Positions 45,078 through 54,354 of a stretch of DNA of 64,000 bases are shown piece by piece (position 1 is the stretch's first letter; each line of letters opens with the position of its first letter). This DNA comes from Salegentibacter_A chungangensis (lineage in GTDB: Bacteria; Bacteroidota; Bacteroidia; Flavobacteriales; Flavobacteriaceae). The notes below the pieces were generated by a model. That model had not been told where the DNA came from, did no database searches, and was given only the letters and a program-made list of their open reading frames with translations. The DNA lies in NCBI RefSeq assembly GCF_042678405.1, contig NZ_JBHTLI010000002.1:1-64000 (forward strand). The letters run 5' to 3'. Made by a program: the position numbers and the translations under genes.

Positions 45078-47129
45078 ATGAAGCTTTTAAGATTAATTTT
45101 AGCTTTTATAATCCTGGCTGTAGGTAATTCAGCCCACAGCCAGGTGATAGAAGCGCCAGAATGGAAAGCTGAGATTCAGGAAGATTCCTATTCCTCAGGC
45201 GATACCATAAGGGTGAAATTTACTGCCAAAATACCAAAGGATTGGTATATGTACTCCAGTGACTTTGATCCTAATTTGGGACCAACCGTAACTCAGTTTC
45301 AATATAACAATAGCACTGATTCTAAGGCTCTCGGACCCGTGACCCCTGTAGGAGCAAAAAAGAAATACGATGAAATATTTGAGGGGGAATATACCTACTT
45401 TACTAAAGAGGCAGTGTTCAAACAGAAGTTCAGGATTAATAATAAAGACGCGATTATAAATGCAAGTGTCTCCTACCAGTTATGTTCTGATGTCACCGGC
45501 CAGTGTATTCCCTTTAACAGTGATATTGTTGTTAATGGAGTCACTCCCGGGAATAATAAGCCCAAAGGAAATGAAATAAAACAAACAGGAGCGGCTTTAG
45601 AGCTGGAGCCTTTTCAAAATGAATTTAAGCCAGAGCAAAAGGAAAGCGAGGGGTTTACATTCCTCCTTTCCTTCTTTCTGGTCTCATTTGGAGCTGGCCT
45701 CGCGGCATTGCTAACACCTTGTGTGTTTCCTATGATACCTATGACTGTTTCCTATTTCACCAAATCGAATTCCAATCGTAAAAAAGCAATCTGGCAGGCC
45801 ATTTTCTATGGCTTCTCAATCATTGCCATCTACACTGTAATAGGAACTTTGTTCTCGGTTCTTTTTGGTGCGGCCTTTGCCAACTTTTTAAGTACCCATT
45901 GGATCCCGAACCTGTTCTTTTTTATTGTATTCGTTCTTTTCGCACTATCTTTTTTCGGCCTGTTTGAAATACGGCTGCCAAATAGTTTTGTGAATAAAGT
46001 GGACAGGCAATCGAATAAAGGAGGAATAATAGGTCTTTTCTTTATGGCTTTTACGCTGGTACTGGTAGGCTTCAGTTGTACCGGCCCCATTGTTGGAACA
46101 ATTTTGCTTCAGGCAGCCGGGGGGGAAAGACTGCAACCTTTAATAGGCATGTTAGGTTTTTCCTTAGCTTTTGCTTTGCCATTTACCTTATTTGCGATCT
46201 TTCCCAATTGGTTAAAATCCTTACCAAAAAGCGGAGGCTGGTTAAATACGGTAAAGGTGGTGCTGGGTTTCATTGAACTGGCACTCGCTCTTAAATTCCT
46301 TTCTATGGTAGACCAGGTGTATCACCTGGATTTCTTAAGCCGGGATATTTATTTAACCTTATGGATAGTTATTTTTTCTTTTCTTGGGTTTTATCTTTTA
46401 GGGAAGATCAATTTTTCTCACGAAGAAAAAAGAACTTCCGTATCCGTAGGAAGAATGATATCCTCCTTATTGGTCTTTAGCTTTGTAATTTATTTAATTC
46501 CCGGTTTATTAGGCGCTCCCCTAAAGGGCCTGGCAGGATATCTGCCTCCTATAAGCTCTCAGGATTTCAATATAAAAGCTTATTCAAATAATGGAATTTC
46601 AGAAGATAAAAATGAGGAAATAGCTGAATGCGGAACACCAAAATATGATGAGCTGCTTGAACTGCCCCACGGCATTCAAGGTTATTTTGAATATGAACAG
46701 GCTTTAAAATGTGCCAGAAAAAAGAACAAGCCAATATTCATCGACTTTACAGGACACGGCTGTGTAAATTGTCGTGAAATGGAAGCCGCGGTATGGTCAG
46801 ACCCTAAAGTCCTGAAAAGGCTGAAAGAAGATTATGTGGTGGTGGCTCTGTATGTAGATGAGAAAAAAGAATTACCGGAAAATGAATGGTATGTTTCTAC
46901 AGTGGATAACCGCATTAAAAAGACCATTGGAGGGCAAAATTTAGATTTTATGATCCAAAAACTGAATGCAAATGCACAGCCGTATTACACATTAGTGAAT
47001 CCGGACGGATCTTTACTTGCTGCTCCAAAAGGTTATGACCTGAATGTTGACCGATTTGTTGAGTTTCTGGATCGTGGCCTGAAAAGATTTAAAGAAAAAA
47101 ATGATGAAAATATCTTTGCAAAAAATTAA
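45078..47129 (+). CDS. DsbD-type thiol:disulfide interchange protein
   Basis: A 683-aa inner-membrane protein that carries electrons from cytosolic thioredoxin to the periplasm. Domains in order: signal peptide, N-terminal DsbD-alpha domain (Cys136 and Cys143 in YQLCSDVTGQCIPF), a membrane domain of eight helices with LLTPCVFPMIPM (Cys215) and VGFSCTGPIVG (about 346), and a C-terminal thioredoxin domain (FTGHGCVNCREME, about 561). All three cysteine pairs are present. The partner is the TlpA-like protein upstream. Confidence 0.93.
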   Translation: MKLLRLILAFIILAVGNSAHSQVIEAPEWKAEIQEDSYSSGDTIRVKFTAKIPKDWYMYSSDFDPNLGPTVTQFQYNNSTDSKALGPVTPVGAKKKYDEIFEGEYTYFTKEAVFKQKFRINNKDAIINASVSYQLCSDVTGQCIPFNSDIVVNGVTPGNNKPKGNEIKQTGAALELEPFQNEFKPEQKESEGFTFLLSFFLVSFGAGLAALLTPCVFPMIPMTVSYFTKSNSNRKKAIWQAIFYGFSIIAIYTVIGTLFSVLFGAAFANFLSTHWIPNLFFFIVFVLFALSFFGLFEIRLPNSFVNKVDRQSNKGGIIGLFFMAFTLVLVGFSCTGPIVGTILLQAAGGERLQPLIGMLGFSLAFALPFTLFAIFPNWLKSLPKSGGWLNTVKVVLGFIELALALKFLSMVDQVYHLDFLSRDIYLTLWIVIFSFLGFYLLGKINFSHEEKRTSVSVGRMISSLLVFSFVIYLIPGLLGAPLKGLAGYLPPISSQDFNIKAYSNNGISEDKNEEIAECGTPKYDELLELPHGIQGYFEYEQALKCARKKNKPIFIDFTGHGCVNCREMEAAVWSDPKVLKRLKEDYVVVALYVDEKKELPENEWYVSTVDNRIKKTIGGQNLDFMIQKLNANAQPYYTLVNPDGSLLAAPKGYDLNVDRFVEFLDRGLKRFKEKNDENIFAKN

Positions 47130-47190
47130 GCTTAGTATGGCTGAATAATTTTTAAAGAAACAGGCTGACATTAACAGGAGAGATATCAAT

Positions 47191-47228
47191 GCCATATCGG
47201 ATTATAAAGTCCGATATGGCTTTTTTTA
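47191..47228 (+). terminator. Terminator of the TlpA-DsbD operon
   Basis: Perfect 11-bp stem GCCATATCGGA (47191-47201) with TCCGATATGGC (47210-47220) and a run of seven T. Confidence 0.92.
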
Positions 47229-47346
47229 TAATAAAACACTCTATGTAAACACCTCAAATTCAAATAGGGGAAAAATCCTGTTGTGAATTATATGCTTTCT
47301 TATCAATTTTACTTTTTAGAATTCTTCTTAACTATTATTTCAAGAA

Positions 47347-47499
47347 ATGTCGACCTTATTTATTATAATTCTTGTTCTTGCTTCTATTTTAATTCCTATC
47401 GGGATATTTTTCCTGGGATATTATGCAGGCAAGGAACTGGGTGTTTCAAAGAAATTATTCGAGATCAATAAAAAGAAAGGTCCTGAAGAAGATAATTAA
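47347..47499 (+). CDS. 50-aa single-helix membrane protein
   Basis: ATG at 47347, stop at 47497-47499. The translation begins MSTLFIIILVLASILIPIG and continues with one long hydrophobic helix (about 4-26). It ends with a short charged tail, KKLFEINKKKGPEEDN. The composition (helix, then basic, then acidic C-terminus) looks like a real small inner-membrane protein. No family recognised. It lies alone after the dsbD terminator. Confidence 0.5.
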   Translation: MSTLFIIILVLASILIPIGIFFLGYYAGKELGVSKKLFEINKKKGPEEDN

Positions 47500-48115
47500 T
47501 AAATCTTTCCTATCCCATTCGAAATAAGAACCGGTATTCTCCTCCCCTAATTAAAATTATTTTTCAATTAGCTTTCCCCCTCAGGAATATTATAAGCCCT
47601 AAAACCACCGGGCTTTCCATACAATTTTGTTGAATTAATCCATAGCTAAGTCTGAGGCTAAAATCTTAAATCTTTAGTTTTTGTGAAATCAAAGATTAAA
47701 ACCTGTCGGCTTCAGGTATTCAATTCGATAATGAATTTAAAACCGGCTAATTTTATAAAAGCCGTATTTCAAAAAAGCATCATTAAACAACATTATTCAG
47801 TCTACTAACCTATAACTGTAGGGGATAATTATATTTATAAGTCTTTAAGCTTATATTAAAGATGGCAATTCCACCTTAAATGGCGATTGATTTCAACTAA
47901 GCTTCTGCCTATATTTACATAACAAAATTACTACAAGAATTAAGAGCAGGTTAATGGCTCTTATCCCTCCTCCTCCAAAATTATCCCTACATAATTGTTC
48001 TATTTGAGCTAATGAAGCCATCCCTAGAGGATCTAAGCTCAATACTTTCCCAAGGCATTTTTCTAACGACCAATGACTCCGAAAAACTGAATTATTAATA
48101 GTTAAATTTATTATT
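47500..48115. other. 616-bp intergenic region
   Basis: AT-rich; no coding frame supported. A promoter-like CTATATTTAC lies near 47912. The end (48090-48115) leads directly into the next gene. Confidence 0.4.
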
Positions 48116-48679
48116 ATGAAAACGCTGATTTTTTATTCGTTAATGGTATGTTTTATTGCCGCGGGAACTGTCAATGCACAGGAAATTACTGAACTGGAAG
48201 AAACAAAAGTTGTTTATAAACCAGTGAAACACGCATTATCTCCAGATTTAAATGCTGTTAGCATTTCAATTGAAGAAGAATATGCAGGTGAATTTTTAGA
48301 AGATCCTTTAGCATTTCTTAGAGAGAATTTCGACATTCAGGATCTTATTGATCAAACTGCCGATAAGGATTATGATACCTATACTGTAGTGCTGAATCAT
48401 TCTAAAGGATTTCTGCGAGCCAATTTTGATGATGAAGGGAAAATGATAAAAAATGATCAGGTATTTAGGAATATTTTAATACCAAGAGATCTGATTATCG
48501 CTCTTTATAAACAACATAAAGGTTGGGAAATAGTTAAAAACAAGTATGTAGCCAGTGGAAATGGTGACCGAGTTGACAATGCTTTTTACAAGATAAAACT
48601 CACCAACGGAAATGAAACCCGCAGGCTTAAATTAGAAATGAAACCTAATGAAGGCTTTGCTCTAGTCCAAAAGAACTAG
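48116..48679 (+). CDS. Secreted protein of unknown function
   Basis: 187 aa with a clear signal peptide (MKTLIFYSLMVCFIAAGTVNAQ). The mature part is acidic (ETKVVYKPVKHALSPDLNAVSISIEEEYAGEF), and the late part (DLIIALYKQHKGWEIVKNKYVASGNGDRVDNAFYKIKL) has the look of a small beta-rich domain, possibly PepSY/BLIP-like. I do not recognise a named family. Monocistronic, with a terminator directly downstream. Confidence 0.6.
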   Translation: MKTLIFYSLMVCFIAAGTVNAQEITELEETKVVYKPVKHALSPDLNAVSISIEEEYAGEFLEDPLAFLRENFDIQDLIDQTADKDYDTYTVVLNHSKGFLRANFDDEGKMIKNDQVFRNILIPRDLIIALYKQHKGWEIVKNKYVASGNGDRVDNAFYKIKLTNGNETRRLKLEMKPNEGFALVQKN

Positions 48680-48702
48680 AATAGAAATCTTCAAAATGGA
48701 TA

Positions 48703-48727
48703 AAGGGAGGCGAAAGCCTCTCTTTTT
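48703..48727 (+). terminator. Terminator after the 48116 gene
   Basis: Stem with a GAAA tetraloop (AAGGGAGGC-GAAA-GCCTCTCTT) and TTTTTT. Confidence 0.85.
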
Positions 48728-49014
48728 TATTATCTACTTCTGATTGCTTTGCAGGGTCACCCGGGCAAGAACAACTTTCAAAATATTTAATTAGGTCTAG
48801 CAATTATACCTGATGGGCTATTCCCAGAAACCTTCAGACTTTCTTACAGCAACTGCCCCCCTTTCCTTAGTATATCTAACAAATTGCTATCCTAAATAGC
48901 AGCACCCCCGATCTTAAAAGTGGAGTTCAATAATTGCCTAGCTTTCACGCCGTGTGTAAAGTTAGATTTCAAAGCGTTTACATTATTTTAAAAAACTGGA
49001 AACAATCTCCAATA

Positions 49015-49046
49015 AAAACCCCGGCTTTTAGTAAAGCCGGGGTTTT
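49015..49046 (-). terminator. Terminator of the T9SS cargo gene
   Basis: Stem AAAACCCCGGCTTT (49015-49028) is perfectly complementary to 49033-49046. A T-rich run follows on the minus strand. Confidence 0.85.
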
Positions 49047-49107
49047 CAGATTGGTTAGGCTGGGGGTTATTTGAATTGTTTGAAAGCAATCAACATGTTT
49101 ATTATAC

Positions 49108-51282
49108 TTACTCTATAATAAATTGTTTTTCATATGAGTAGCCTTTCTCAGTTGTCAATTTAAGGAAGTAATTTCCTGTTGCTAAATTGTTTCTGAAGAA
49201 CTCAACCTCATAACTTTGATTTTTATTTACTGATCCTGAAAACAAAGTTTCCATTTCCTGACCGGTAAAGCTATAAACCTTCAAAACAACATTAGCTGGT
49301 TCTGTTAAACCAAAGCTAACTGTAGCCTGACTTTGTAAAGGGTTCGGAGCTATTATCATACTTTCCAGTATATCAACTTCGGATTGAATCAATGCCTGCT
49401 CCTCTATACTATTTTTCCCTTTAGGTTTATGGATAACAATAGAACCTCCTTCAAGTCCGGTAGCAGCATCAGATAACTCAGGCATTCCTAATTGATTATC
49501 ATATATAACAGTGCTGGATGTATTATCACCCCAGACTTTAAGTCGGAATTTATCAGTTCCTCCTCCACCATCAAGATCACCATCTACGGCCACTATTAAA
49601 AATTTATGTACTCCGGCTCCGTTAACAGTCCCTTCTCCTTTGTAGGTAGCTCTTGCTCCTGAAATAATAAGTGACATATCTTCATAGGATGAGCTTTTAA
49701 AATGAAAATCTCCATCCTTAAACTGGAAATTGGTATTTCCGTCAACCTCTCCAAGGGTGTTATTCCCACTTTTATATTTTGCCACAAAACCAAAATTAGC
49801 TCGGCCTTCATCTTGCATGTATTCATAAGAATCATCTTCCGGAGAGATGATCCATCCGCCACCTGTAACAAAACCGCCTTTCGGATCATAAACAACTACG
49901 TACTCATAATACTTCTCTGTCGTATGCTCACAATCATTTTCAGCCACTAGTTTAACCAGATAAACACCAACCGGCTTTGTAAAACTACCAGAGACTTCTC
50001 CATTGGAAATAGTAGCGGCTGTCCCTGAATCGAAATTCTGACCATCTTCACTAAAATACCAGATTGCAGAGACAATGCTTTCATCTAAAACGTCTGCGGA
50101 CAAATCAAAAGAATTACCTGCCTGTACCGGATCTATAGGACCTTCTATATCTGAAATTATAGGATCAGATGTATTACAGACTTCCTCACTTACTTCTATT
50201 GTCACAGAAGTTAATGCCTGTGCTAGATTATTATCCTGGGCTATGAAATTAATAACATAGGTTCCAATCTGAGTACCTGATGGTGTCCAGGAAAAACTGG
50301 TTTGAACCGGGTTTGCCGGAGTTGGGGAATTAAAAGTTACTCCTGTTGGTAAGCCTACTGCCTGTAAACTTACAACATCTACCGCATCCTGGTCTTCTGC
50401 CTTAACATCAAAGCTGAGTGTTTGGCCTGCACCAATTTCAAACAAATGTCCATTTTGCGGAGTGACAGTATAATCAAAGCTAGGAGGATTTGACGGGGTT
50501 CCTATTATGATTAAAAAGTCAACCATAGTCTTTGTACTTCCGTCTTCAACCACTACAGCCGCAGTATAGATGTTCCCAACACTTTTACCCTGGGTATCTA
50601 AAGTTACTTCACCAGTTGGAGATACAGATATACCAGCTGGAAGATCATAAATAGATACATTAGGATAATCTGCCGCAGATGCAAGTCTAAAAGTTAAAGG
50701 ATCACCATCAGGATCACTAGCCGGAACTACAAAAGAAGCATTAGGATCATTTGCCGGCAAATAAATGATTGGAGCTAAAGAAGTTACTGGGGAATGATTT
50801 CCTGTGCCTACACTTACGACGGTCTCCAGACTATAATTATCACTAGAATTATTTTGTAAGGCAAAAATACGGCAACAATTATTAGCCCAAATTACATTAT
50901 AATCACCCGGATTAGCATAAGTTTTTGTAAATGTTGCAGTAGCATAATGCCAATCTTCTCCATAATTTATTGACGTAATTGTAGGAGTGATAAATTGGTT
51001 AGTCCCGTCTCCAAAATAAATATAATCTGAAATAGGTTGACCATTATTAAAACTATGCCTATAAGCTACATCTAGTTTAAATTCAATAGTGTTAGGATCA
51101 CCAGGCACTGGTTTCCAGCTTAAAGTTCCATATCTAAAATGACTGGCATTAGCATCTACAGGCATTAAAAAGCTGAACATAAAAAAGAGCAAGGGTATTA
51201 AGAAAAGCTGGTTTAATGTTTTTACCCGTTTTTTCAAGGTCGTCGCCAAATTCCCTTTTGATTTAGTAATAATTGTTCTCAT
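49108..51282 (-). CDS. Secreted multidomain protein with type IX sorting domain
   Basis: A 724-aa protein. A signal peptide lies near 25-46 (LFLIPLLFFMFSFLMPVDANA). An N-terminal domain (RYGTLSWKPVPGDPNTIEFKL, about 49-150) is followed by cadherin/Ig-like repeats (about 160-460; GDPLTFRLASAADYPN, GQTLSFDVKAEDQDAV, GTYVINFIAQDNNL). GFVTGGGWIISPEDDSYEY (about 470) resembles the post-COAP-1 domain. The C-terminal type IX sorting signal starts IIAPNPLQSQATVSFGL and ends GYSYEKQFIIE. It should be exported through the T9SS and anchored or released outside. Function unknown. Confidence 0.85.
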   Translation of the reverse strand: MRTIITKSKGNLATTLKKRVKTLNQLFLIPLLFFMFSFLMPVDANASHFRYGTLSWKPVPGDPNTIEFKLDVAYRHSFNNGQPISDYIYFGDGTNQFITPTITSINYGEDWHYATATFTKTYANPGDYNVIWANNCCRIFALQNNSSDNYSLETVVSVGTGNHSPVTSLAPIIYLPANDPNASFVVPASDPDGDPLTFRLASAADYPNVSIYDLPAGISVSPTGEVTLDTQGKSVGNIYTAAVVVEDGSTKTMVDFLIIIGTPSNPPSFDYTVTPQNGHLFEIGAGQTLSFDVKAEDQDAVDVVSLQAVGLPTGVTFNSPTPANPVQTSFSWTPSGTQIGTYVINFIAQDNNLAQALTSVTIEVSEEVCNTSDPIISDIEGPIDPVQAGNSFDLSADVLDESIVSAIWYFSEDGQNFDSGTAATISNGEVSGSFTKPVGVYLVKLVAENDCEHTTEKYYEYVVVYDPKGGFVTGGGWIISPEDDSYEYMQDEGRANFGFVAKYKSGNNTLGEVDGNTNFQFKDGDFHFKSSSYEDMSLIISGARATYKGEGTVNGAGVHKFLIVAVDGDLDGGGGTDKFRLKVWGDNTSSTVIYDNQLGMPELSDAATGLEGGSIVIHKPKGKNSIEEQALIQSEVDILESMIIAPNPLQSQATVSFGLTEPANVVLKVYSFTGQEMETLFSGSVNKNQSYEVEFFRNNLATGNYFLKLTTEKGYSYEKQFIIE

Positions 51283-51386
51283 AATTTATTGGTTTTAGTT
51301 AAAATTTAAATAGCTGGTATTACCAACCCATAAATAGGAATAAGCAATAGGTGGCGAGATGGTTTTAAGGTTTATAAAAAGCTTTA

Positions 51387-51446
51387 AAAAAGACGGTCAG
51401 ATAAAACTGTCTACCCCCAATTAGAAAGCCTTTTCTAACCGTCTTA
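51387..51446 (-). terminator. Probable terminator after the 51466 gene
   Basis: On the minus strand AAGACGGT (51445-51438) pairs with ACCGTCTT (51397-51390), followed by TTTTAAAG. The 40-nt spacer has small inner stems. Confidence 0.45.
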
Positions 51447-51465
51447 AGCCATTGTTAGCCAGTGT

Positions 51466-51882
51466 TTATTTGCTGAATACATACGATAATTCATATGCAA
51501 GCATTTCAGGGCTGGTAATTACAATGACACCTTTTATATCTTGGAGGGGGGCTTCATCTAAATAGATAAAACCTTCACTTGTATTATTACAGTCAATTAG
51601 TATTTGCGGATATATTTTTGAACTTCCCGGCTGGCTAAACCCATTAATTTTTAAAGTCTTGTTGATAGGAGGTAATTGCTCATTCAGTTTTATAATATGC
51701 GGTCCCGGTCCTGGAATATTGAAGCTGATCTCGGCAGGAAACTCAGCGGCATTCGCCATAAGTATAGCCTGTCTCAAACTACCTTTGCCAGAGTCCTCAG
51801 AAGTAATGACCTCAAAATTCGTTTGAGCCGAAAGCCCTGTTGTTATCAGAATAAAAAATACTATGGATATAAAGCACCTCAT
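51466..51882 (-). CDS. Short secreted protein, truncated beta-helix start
   Basis: 138 aa: signal peptide (MRCFISIVFFILITTGLSAQ), then FEVITSEDSGKGSLRQAILMANA, which is the opening of choice-of-anchor Q/right-handed beta-helix proteins. Those are usually several hundred residues long; here the frame ends after IVITSPEMLAYELSYVFSK, so only the first part of such a protein is present. It may be a degraded remnant or a short domain protein. Upstream of the T9SS cargo gene, separated by a terminator-like hairpin. Confidence 0.55.
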   Translation of the reverse strand: MRCFISIVFFILITTGLSAQTNFEVITSEDSGKGSLRQAILMANAAEFPAEISFNIPGPGPHIIKLNEQLPPINKTLKINGFSQPGSSKIYPQILIDCNNTSEGFIYLDEAPLQDIKGVIVITSPEMLAYELSYVFSK

Positions 51883-52307
51883 TACGAACCGTTTAATCTC
51901 AGGACCTTCATCCTGAAAGATTTATATTGATTAAACTTTGGGGGGCACATTAAATATTGGAGCAATATTCTGTGCAGTAAGGGTACTCAGAAAAATAGAT
52001 CTTAAAACACTATTGTTCAGCGTTTTAAGTGTAAATAAAAATAATTATAAAGTGTGTAAAGTACAATACCTCTTTAAGGGTATAATAAGCAGAATTGAAA
52101 AAAGATAATCTCCCCCTCGTGAAAAACCCTCCTTCAACCCTGCTTTTAAAATTTTTATCAGGGAATAAGATGGTGGAAAAAAATCCACCAATGATCCTTT
52201 AAGGTCGAACCATAAATAATTAAAGGTTCCTGTGATTTTTAGAATCGATTAAAGATACTTTTCAAAAGAAAGAAATGCAATCACCTTTATAGGGGATATA
52301 TGACCCT
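51883..52307. other. 425-bp intergenic region
   Basis: No gene. Contains a short GGTGGAAAAAAATCCACC inverted repeat near 52170. Confidence 0.45.
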
Positions 52308-52970
52308 TTATAACCTGATATTGTCTGCCATCACTTTTGCGATAGCCTCTTTCCCACAGTTTACATCCAGTTTTTTGTAGATATTCCTAAGGTGTGATCT
52401 TGCTGTTTCAAAGGCTATATTAAGTTCGGCCGCAATATATTTTATACTCTGTCCTTCTAAAAGTAACTTAAGAACTTCCACTTCCCTGCCGGTAAGGTCA
52501 TATTGACTTTGTGCAGATTTTTCCCGCCTGTGAAAAGAATCTATCACCTTCCGGGCAATAGAAGGAGACATAGGAGCCCCTCCCTGATGAACCTCATCTA
52601 TGGCTTCAAAAAGAATTAAAGGGGAAGTCTTTTTCAGTATATAGCCATCAGCGCCGGCTTTTAAACTGGCAAATAAATTCGCTTCATCTTCAGAGCTGGT
52701 GTACATCAGGATAGCGATTTCAGAATTAACCTCCTTTATAACAGGTATAGCTGCGATCCCCTGAGCCCCGGGCATACCTATACTAAGAATTACAACATCA
52801 GGCATTTCCAGACTAAGAATACTCTTAACTTCAGACACATCAGAATAAGCCCCCAGAACTTTATACTGAGCTCTTTCGTTTAGAAGTCCGGCTATAGACT
52901 GACGTAAAAAATCATCCTTCTCGAAGATCAGGACCTTTATAATTCTGTCTTTATCTCTAACTTCATTCAT
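52308..52970 (-). CDS. NarL/LuxR-type response regulator with altered receiver
   Basis: A 220-aa protein: receiver domain (about 10-130) and LuxR-type HTH (LTGREVEVLKLLLEGQSIKYIAAELNIAFETARSHLRNIYKKL, about 153-197). The expected phosphoacceptor Asp is Ser: VVILSIGMPG instead of VxxxDxxMPG. The acidic pair near the start is also changed (IFEKDD). The conserved Lys is kept (YILKK). So it is probably not regulated by normal phosphotransfer. No histidine kinase lies beside it. Targets unknown. Confidence 0.85.
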   Translation of the reverse strand: MNEVRDKDRIIKVLIFEKDDFLRQSIAGLLNERAQYKVLGAYSDVSEVKSILSLEMPDVVILSIGMPGAQGIAAIPVIKEVNSEIAILMYTSSEDEANLFASLKAGADGYILKKTSPLILFEAIDEVHQGGAPMSPSIARKVIDSFHRREKSAQSQYDLTGREVEVLKLLLEGQSIKYIAAELNIAFETARSHLRNIYKKLDVNCGKEAIAKVMADNIRL

Positions 52971-53295
52971 TGATCACAGTTCTGATATTAATTCTAAATT
53001 CAGTTTAAATCAGCCAGACAATGTCATAAATTACATTGCATCTATCCGTTAATTAAAATGTTATTGGAACTTCGAAAATGAAATGGAGTGAACTTCTCCT
53101 CTAATTCAGGCATTTTCGATGAAATAGGTAGCTTTTCAATTAGCCGCAGATTGCAGGGTTATCGCTTCTAATTGCTTTTGTTTAATTTAAGGTTTAAAAC
53201 TAAGTTGTAAAATGGGGAAAAACACTTAAAGCCGTGTACGGAGATATCCAATTTTCCGTTTTATATTTAATCTGATTAATAAAACTTTACTCATT
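52971..53295. other. 325-bp gap between divergent genes
   Basis: Holds promoters for the regulator and the lipoprotein gene; no other structure supported. Confidence 0.4.
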
Positions 53296-53730
53296 ATGCG
53301 TTTAAGGCCTTTCCTGTTAGGAATTATAATTTTAGTATTCGAGGCTTGCTATTCAGACAAGGATGATAACATAAATCGTTCAGATTGTGAACAGCTTGCC
53401 TGTACCGAAGAATTCAGGACCATTACCGTATCTGTGCAAAACTCTGATGGAGAACCGGTAGCACTGGACAGTATTAAAGTTGTAATTCAGGAAAACGATA
53501 AGGATATTACTGAAACCTTAATTGGAGATGGTTTTGAAAGATATCAGGAAAGTGGCTCCTACCCTGTTTTTAATGACCTGTTTACAGCAGAATATCGAAA
53601 TGATGAAGTTAATATAAGTTTTTCCGGCTTCTTAAGCGAGGAAGAAGTGGTAAGTGCGATCTACAAAGCAGGAGCCGATTGCTGCCACGTATACCTTATT
53701 TCCGGCGAAACAAATCTTGTACTGGAATAA
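53296..53730 (+). CDS. Putative lipoprotein, unknown
   Basis: 144 aa with a lipoprotein signal (MRLRPFLLGIIILVFEACYSD; lipobox ending at Cys21). The mature part contains CEQLACTEEFRTITVSVQNSDGEPVALDSIKVVI, reminiscent of a beta-sandwich domain with two cysteines. Near the end is AGADCCHVYLISG. Small lipoproteins of this layout are common in Flavobacteria; no function known. Separate from the Fur gene (112 bp downstream). Confidence 0.65.
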   Translation: MRLRPFLLGIIILVFEACYSDKDDNINRSDCEQLACTEEFRTITVSVQNSDGEPVALDSIKVVIQENDKDITETLIGDGFERYQESGSYPVFNDLFTAEYRNDEVNISFSGFLSEEEVVSAIYKAGADCCHVYLISGETNLVLE

Positions 53731-53813
53731 AAGCATTCCAGGATACAAGCACAGTTTCCCGGGTTCAAAATAATTATTTTTTGGCTCTGCTATTTCAACT
53801 ATTAATAATTCGG

Positions 53814-53821
53814 TATTTTTG
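53814..53821 (+). promoter_or_regulatory. -7 element of the Fur-family gene
   Basis: TATTTTTG is an exact TAnnTTTG match, 21 bp before the ATG at 53843. It supports that start over the TTG at 53819. Confidence 0.5.
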
Positions 53822-53842
53822 GATTATTACACTTCAAGCAGG

Positions 53843-54253
53843 ATGCGTAAAACCGAAGATTTTTTGACAAAGAAAGGCGTTCGTCCCACAGCGATGAGAA
53901 TGCTTGTATTAGACTTCCTTTTCGACAAGAAAATAGCGGTGGCCCTTACAGATGTTGAAGAAGCCTTCGAGAATGCTGAAAGGACCACGCTTTACCGGAG
54001 CATCAAAACATTTGAAAATAAAGGGATCGTACATCAGATAGATGACGGGACAGGGGTCTTAAAATATGCCTTATGTGAAGATTGTGATGCTCATACACAT
54101 TCTGATCTCCACCTCCACTTTCACTGCACCAGGTGTAATGAGACGCATTGTCTTACAAATCATCAGATTCCTCAAATCAATCTGCCCGAAGGATACAGTT
54201 CTGAAGATGTAAACCTGGTAGTAAAAGGTCTATGCGACCAATGCAATGAATAA
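53843..54253 (+). CDS. Fur family metal-responsive repressor
   Basis: 136 aa from ATG 53843. Winged helix about 5-80 (KKGVRPTAMRMLVLDFLF ... RTTLYRSIKTFENKGIVHQIDDG). The metal-binding half has CEDCDAHTHSDLHLHFHCTRCNETHCL, rich in His and Cys, and the final CDQC makes a structural zinc site with HCTRC. The strong His/Cys content and the following CDF exporter suggest a zinc-type (Zur-like) regulator, which is inference. About 100 bp separate the two genes. Confidence 0.85.
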   Translation: MRKTEDFLTKKGVRPTAMRMLVLDFLFDKKIAVALTDVEEAFENAERTTLYRSIKTFENKGIVHQIDDGTGVLKYALCEDCDAHTHSDLHLHFHCTRCNETHCLTNHQIPQINLPEGYSSEDVNLVVKGLCDQCNE

Positions 54254-54354
54254 TGCACTTCTGTTGCATGACTAATTTTCCTACTTTGGTTCCGGGTTTT
54301 GAAGTATTGTCTTCATTTCATTCATATTAAATTTCAAAAACCGAACTTTAGATA

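Larger units (their letters stand above)
48680..49107. other. 428-bp gap between convergent genes
   Basis: Only the two terminators (48703-48727 and 49015-49046) are recognised; no gene seen. Confidence 0.5.

Noticed and set aside
47283..47471. 62-aa open frame starting upstream of the small membrane protein
   Set aside because: Different frame from the 50-aa protein, with a Phe/Tyr/Cys-rich, unnatural composition.
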